From positions 806,001 through 870,000 of the forward strand of contig JAPTOF010000011.1 in assembly GCA_028554755.1 (NCBI GenBank): DNA of 64,000 nt, given 5' to 3'. Made by a program: the position numbers and the translations under genes. The notes under the pieces are model-generated. The model ran no database searches. It worked only from the letters and a program-made list of their open reading frames with translations, and had not been told where the DNA came from. Of this stretch, positions 58,688 to 64,000 are shown piece after piece. The first letter of the stretch is position 1, and every line of letters starts with the position of its first letter. The stretch comes from Cordia subcordata. Lineage: Eukaryota; Streptophyta; Magnoliopsida; Boraginales; Cordiaceae.

Positions 58688-59285
58688 GTCTCACTAGGTT
58701 CTAAGGGTGCGTACTCCAAATGGTCGGGAAGAGGTTTGAGCTCTAAGGGTGGACTAGGCTCAACCAAGGGGAACTCAACCTCAACATCATCAACATGGAC
58801 AACACTAGAATCAAGACTACAAGGAGTAGCCTTAAGCAACTTATTAATCGAAGAATCCTCAATTGAGATGGAAGCTACAACTTTCTGCTCTAAGATCTTT
58901 GAATCGAAGATAGACAACAAATTCTCAAATTTTCTCAAATTCTTGCTATTAGACATGGTTCTCTCTACATAACTCTCAATACAAGAATCAACTGATATCA
59001 ACTCCAGAACACTCTTTTCTATCTTTGTCACCTCTTATATTAGCCTTATTCACCGCCTTAGCAACATTCATAGTGGACCTTAAATTCCCAAACTTCGTAT
59101 TTGATAAACTTAACCTACAATGAATTATGGCATCCACTAAAGCAAGGAAGGGGCGACCTAAAAGGATAAGAGTAGAATACCTTGAATCGTGACCTGAATC
59201 CATATCAAGCACTATGAAGTCTACAGGATACATGAACTCTTTTACCTGAACTAGCACATCTTCTACTATGCTCTTACGTCTCTAA
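58688..59285 (-). pseudogene. Athila fragment G: protease end and linker
   Basis: Minus strand: VQVKEFMYPVDFIVLDMDSG and ILLGRPFLALVDAIIHCR (59257-58988), then the acidic linker with LPDHLEYAPLEPSET (59031 down to 58690). It joins the RT part at 51575 across element N. On the right it is cut by the start of element C at 59286, so upstream gag may lie beyond the window. Confidence 0.78.
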
Positions 59286-61160
59286 TGTGTTAGTTTTGTG
59301 TGTGTATTTGCATTGTATTTCTATATCTATATAGAGGTGTTTTTGAGCTTATTAGATAGCCTTAGTGTAGTATTTATATTGTATTTGTGCATATAAAAAT
59401 GTAAGTGTATATAGTTAGTTTCAAGGTTAAATGCTACACTAAAAGCTTAATTTTATGCCATAGGTGAGTAATAGGGTGAAATCAAAGCTTGCAGGATGAT
59501 GGGTGATAAAGATAGAATGTGTAAGGGCCGTGGGGTAAAGGCCGGAAGTAAAGAAGGTGGAGCTTTGAAGTAATGTGAAAGAACTGGTCGACCCCCTTGA
59601 AGTATTGGTCAGTGGGTAGATCTTGAGAAGAATAGCTGTACCGGTGAAGTGACTGTGCAACCGGTAGTGCCACTGTCAGCTATAAATAGGGCCCAATGTG
59701 GAAAAATTAGGAGATTGAATCTTATCATCCATTCATACCTACTTTATACCCATTTCCCAAAACCCTAAAATCTACCTAAACCCACCTCACACATCAATTT
59801 CTAAACACCTTTAGCACTAAGAATCAAGGATCTAAGAGGATAAAACATGAGATTTGGGGCATAAGCTCTTGGATTGTAAAGTATGGCTATGGATAAAAGG
59901 CTATCTCTCTTTTAAACAAAGCTAATCTATGTATGATTAGAGCTATGTAGGGTGATTTACTCTTATATTATAGACAATTATTACATTATTCTTACGGGTA
60001 CTTGATGGATCTATATATATATATATATATATATTCTTGCACTTAGGGTTTTGAAGGCCATTTTACATATATGTCTATGTGTTTGTTGAAATGCCTCAAT
60101 GATGTTGCGTACGTATATTGAAGTCTATTTTGTTATTAACCATTACTAAATCATTGTGCTAGCATGTCTATGTGTTTATGTGATGATTAAATGAAGTGGG
60201 AATACCTATATACATGTCTATGTTTGTGTTTGCATACTTATTAGCATAAGTGGCTTCTATCGCATACATGTCGAGTGCTATTACTTAAATTGGTGTAATC
60301 TAAGTATGTTTATGTACTTTGTAGTGGAATATTTTGGATTATTCTCAAATGCCATGCCCTAGATGTGTATGCCATACACTTAACCCCTCTATTGTCATAC
60401 GATCGATGGTGCACAACAAGTAAGATCGAGTCCCCTTTGGCTTTAAATCCATCCAATAGGAGTCTAGATAGATTTAGCTAACCTTTGTTCACTTAGAAAG
60501 GATAGTTAGTCCACCCTAATTCCCTAGGTTTATAAGGACCACTCTATAGCTTTAAGTGGGGTGTAGCTTAGGGATGGACTCGCATTGAGTTGTAGGGTTA
60601 GATTAAGAAACTAATTAGTGGATTAAGTGTTAGGTTAGGTCAATCTAAATCAGCTAGAATCCTATTAGCTAGCCCTAATTCCTAAATCATAAAAACCATT
60701 CCATACTTCTAAGCATCGCCATCTAGGGACGAACTTGTACTGAGGCTAGGTTACTAATTAGGAGGCTAATTAGAGGTCTACATTAGAGCAGTTAGTATAG
60801 TCCATCAAGAAACCTTAGAAATAAATAGAAATCACCCATTTGGAAGACGTGATCACCCTAGTCCCTATTTCCACATGTTTGACACCCTTAGATTGCTTGA
60901 TTCCCCCATTTCATAGACACACCCCTTTTATTTTCTTGCCTTTAGCATAGATTTACATTTCCTAAGCTCCCTTTAAACCAAAAACCCAAAAAATATCATA
61001 GTTTAAGGACCCAACACGTAACCTTTTAGGACGCAAATAGCTTAGAACACCTTATAAGTTAGGTCTCCCTATTGATTCAATCCCATACTCACACACACTG
61101 TACTACATGTGACCCATGCACCTGCGGGCTATTTAGGCTTATACCCACAAATAGCAATCA
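59286..61160 (+). repeat. Element C 5' LTR (type 4)
   Basis: From TGTGTTAGTTTTG to AGCAATCA. It keeps the general LTR layout: TATA (59681-59688), an AT microsatellite (about 60012-60034), and one remnant hairpin-type repeat (GGCTTTAAATCCATCCAA near 60439). The GC-rich array is reduced to isolated GGTCGACC. Confidence 0.8.
59681..59688 (+). promoter_or_regulatory. TATA box, element C 5' LTR
   Basis: TATAAATA followed by GGGCCCAAT, as in the other LTRs. Confidence 0.55.
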
Positions 61161-61166
61161 AGTTCT

Positions 61167-61184
61167 TGGTGCCATTGCCTGGGG
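61167..61184 (+). other. Element C primer-binding site, diverged
   Basis: TGGTGCCATTGCCTGGGG: tRNA-Asp type with several C/T-type changes relative to element N. Confidence 0.7.
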
Positions 61185-61342
61185 GCAACAGTTGTTTGGT
61201 TTCTTTGTTTTTCTGTGTCTTAGCTTGTTACATGTTGTTTTATCTTTTCTTTTCATGTTTTCTTTATTTTGATTAATAAAAGAAGAATTTTAGAAAAAAA
61301 ATATATGAGCATTGTGAATTGGTTTACTTGTGTCAATTAATC

Positions 61343-63302
61343 ATGAATAATCCTAATGCACCATGGTGGTTTGTTGTATTCTCTTCCCCACTACCCAAAT
61401 GTGTTCCTTATGCATGTAGCTTATGTGGAAGTTTTATGCATCCAACCATTTTGTATCCTCACGAAAATTCCCTATCTAAGGCTAATACTAACTATGAATG
61501 CCATAGTCTTACATCATCTCATCCACCTTTATCTAGTAATCATGATTATAGGGATGCATATTCTTGTTATTGCAATCTATATGCAAGCTTGCCAATGATT
61601 CCAATACTTGCCCTACCTTCCACCCTTATCCCTGATTGAATGCTACCCCTATGCTCCTAGAAATCATACACCCATGCATGTATCCTCATCTTATCAGGAT
61701 TTTAGGGAGCAACATCATGCATTTTCATTTTGGGTCAAGATGACTCTTTATTTGGTACACCTCTTTGCATTGAGAGTTCACCATTCATACCATATTTTCC
61801 TTCCCACCCATCCTCTAAGTACTAAAATGGTTGTGTTCATAGTGATCCCAATCAAGATGTCTACCATTTTCACTCTATTGAATCCTCTTTCCTTATGTCT
61901 ACACTATTGAAGTAATTAAATCAAATGCTTGAGCAATCCCAATCTCTTCTCTGATCTAATTAAGAGGAACTAAAGAATTTGAAGTGAGACACCAAATCTC
62001 TAGGTGGACGCTTGAAGAGAATGGTTGAGAGTGTGCAACTCATAAACAAAAATGTTGAAATACCACTAGAACTAGTTGACGAGATAGAGATAAGACCTAA
62101 CAATGAAGTGATTAGTGGTGAAAAAGATGATGTGGCAGAGAGACCACTAGAAAGAGAGGTTGATGGAGAGTTCGCATCATGAAGTGAGGATGAGGATGAG
62201 CTTGATGACAATTTGGTTCTTGATGACTCTTATGGCTATGTTTTAGAGAAAATAATACCTTATCCTCCTAAGCATTCAACGCCCTCTATTGAGGCGCATG
62301 AGCGTATCCTTTCTTCTCTTCCCATACATTTCATATAGGTAGAGGTTGAGTTTCATGAACATTGCATTCATTTGCATTTTGAGTCCTTATTTAGGGAGTC
62401 TAGGGCACATCCGTCCCTTGATCATTCATGCATGCACAACTTGAAATCCTTTGAGTCCCTATTATCCCCTCCATATATGTATATCTCTTATGAGAAGCAT
62501 AATGGTGAGATACACCCACTGGCGATGAATGTAAGGATTATTTCATGAGACTTTAGCTAGTGACGATTTGCAGTCATCCACTAGGAGAACAAGACATCAA
62601 TTTTAGAGGTTTTAGATAACAAGTCCCTTGGAGTTAAGGATCATTTATGTTGAGGAGAATATAAACTCTAAAACGACACCTAAGAAAGAAATTGGTATGC
62701 TTAGAAGATTGATCTATAGGTCTTTCTGGATGTTTGATGAATTGTTGATGGAAATAGAGCCAAATAAGATCGAAATCCACCCATCGTGATGAGTTAGAAT
62801 GACTAAGGTTCAAACATGTTATATCTTGTAGAGAAGAAAAGTGTATTACTTCATCGTCCCTTACCCTTGCCTTTCTTTCTCTGAGTGTCGTTCCTACTCC
62901 CATTTCCCATTTCGTTGAGTCTCACTCTTTAGCGCTTATGTTTGTGCGTTCATGTTAGAACATTTTCATCTAGAGGTTAAAAAGCACTTTTCCTATGTTG
63001 CATGCATCTAACCTATCTTTGACCAATGAGGATGGTGTATTTTTAGCCCTTTATTATGAGAAAAAGGCCATGGGTGGCTATTTAGAGAACACATAGGGCA
63101 TGATCTTCTACGCTTATGCATGACACCTTCCATACTTGAGCATAGATTTTCATCTGATGGTTCGAGGTGGGAATTAGAAAAAGGGCACATTGCACATTCA
63201 TCGCCCCATTATTTGTTGCCTGACCCTTTTCTTTCTACTATTTGTGCTTGGTTGAATATCTGGCAGTCTATGCCTCTTAATTTTAAGCATGCCTGGCTCT
63301 AA
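61343..63302 (+). pseudogene. Element C zinc-knuckle ORF, degraded
   Basis: Starts MNNPNAPWWF. The first knuckle reads CSLCGSFMHPTILYPH, the last Cys being Tyr. The second knuckle is lost to a frameshift near 61590. Acidic middle segments (around 62000-62330) and the C-terminal segment (TICAWLNIW...NFKHAWL, ending 63302) are recognisable. Near 63000 the sequence keeps the bases missing from N, which locates the N frameshift. Non-functional. Confidence 0.68.
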
Positions 63303-64000
63303 CATTAGCACCCAACTAAAGGCATTAAATCTAGTTGTACTAAAAGGCACCATAGACATGTGTATACCTCTCTTATTTTCCTTGTCTTTTACTTATTTTC
63401 ATTTTTCTTGTTTTTACTTATTATACTTGTTTTCTTGTTTACTTATGTCTTGATTTCTAATTTTCTTTATGTTTGTTTCCTTTTTCACCCTCCCAAGTGT
63501 TGATCCTCATTTCTAGCATTTCCCATTTTCATACACCTTGTTTTTTTATTTTTATCCATATAGAGCCGTTTATCTCTTGGTTGATTGGATTGTTGGTTCT
63601 TGTGATTGATTTAATTGATTGGTGGAGATAAAGATGTATTGTGGGGAATGAATGGAGTGGAGGGAAAGTCAAGACTTGGAGGAAATTCCCTTAAAAGTTG
63701 TGGGGAGTGAGTGGCTCTAAAAATGTACCTTTTAGCTACCCTATTGCTTGGTTGGAAAAAGAGTTGAAAAGAGGTTATTGATATGAGTGCCCTTTCCTTG
63801 ATTAGTTCTTTTTAATGTGCCTTAGCCTTTCTTTTTCTTTTTCTTTTGTTATGAAATGAAAAATGCGTGAAATCCAAAAGAAAATAGAACAAGGCAAAAA
63901 GCTTGAAAAAGCTAAAAAAAAAGAGAGAAAAAGATGCAAAAAGCCAAAGGGACCTAAAAGTTTATGTAGCAAGTGCTCAAGTTATGTAATTGCAACTTTG
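63303..64000 (+). other. Element C 3' non-coding region (partial)
   Basis: Follows the ORF with a decayed post-ORF motif (GGCATTAAATC) and an A/G-rich block near 63830-63950. Compared with N (about 55690-56070) a segment containing the first hairpin/PPT module appears to be missing near 63545. The region runs off the window. Confidence 0.55.

Larger units (their letters stand above)
59286..64000 (+). mobile_element. Element C: pol-less LTR retrotransposon (LTR type 4), runs off the window
   Basis: Plus strand. 5' LTR 59286-61160, PBS, leader, degraded zinc-knuckle ORF and 3' non-coding region up to the window end; the 3' LTR is not in the window, so no TSD can be tested (left flank TCTAA). 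The body is homologous to N and B but the LTR differs strongly from both. Many stops and indels suggest it is older than N. Confidence 0.8.

Noticed and set aside
52396..60034. AT microsatellites (52396-52416, 57726-57744, 60012-60034) as replication or regulatory elements
   Set aside because: They are simple dinucleotide runs at a fixed place within LTRs with variable length; nothing more can be supported.

Overview
This window looks like nuclear, repeat-dense (probably heterochromatic) DNA of a flowering plant. I found no host gene, tRNA, rRNA, CRISPR array or bacterial-type gene. Almost every base can be assigned to LTR retrotransposons nested inside one another. The coding remnants are Ty3/gypsy: mainly Athila-clade gag-pol (aspartic protease with a DLGSS motif, FMDD reverse transcriptase, RNase H, DD35E integrase, primer-binding sites matching the 3' end of tRNA-Asp), plus one older Tat-clade polyprotein. 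Family assignments come from protein motifs I recognise, not from a search.

Most boundaries were set by TG...CA termini together with exact 5-bp target-site duplications (TSDs). Tat remnant: 49484-50019, 37604-37752 and 727-3937, minus strand, one polyprotein split over 49 kb. Inside it: element B (3938-37598, TSD GGTAG) and a TRIM-like element with a tRNA-Met PBS (37753-49483, TSD AACTT). Inside B: solo LTR E (4840-20668, TSD ATATA) in its 3' LTR, and autonomous-type Athila A (25438-36357, TSD AAGGG) in its 5' LTR. Inside E: Athila D (4850-16863, TSD GTCGT) and solo LTR F (18322-20216, TSD TAGTG). Inside D: a solo LTR of the B type (11029-12796, TSD CTAGA). Inside the TRIM: Athila H (38196-49391, TSD TAGGG). 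Further right are a copia-like solo LTR (about 50020-50941), an Athila fragment G (50942-51575 and 58688-59285) split by the plus-strand element N (51576-58687, TSD GTCTC), and element C (59286 to beyond the window end).

The most interesting content is a two-component system. A is an autonomous-type Athila with gag-pol. N has LTRs of the same type and the same tRNA-Asp PBS and polypurine-tract region, but no pol; it carries one long reading frame starting with two CCHC zinc knuckles, followed by a coiled-coil/acidic region and a conserved C-terminal segment. The same pol-less body also occurs in B and in C, each with a different LTR type, so one non-autonomous body has been paired with at least three LTR types.

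The LTRs and 3' regions hold conserved structure outside the proteins: 20-nt hairpins of the form TTGGCT...AGCCAA / TTAGCT...AGCTAA with compensatory changes, a CTAGG...CCTAG palindrome whose core switches between GGCGCC and GACGTC, CpG-rich CCGGTCGACCGG arrays just upstream of the TATA box, and a duplicated hairpin plus polypurine tract. No element in the window has an uninterrupted gag-pol frame. H decays mainly by C-to-T type nonsense changes, A mainly by small indels.
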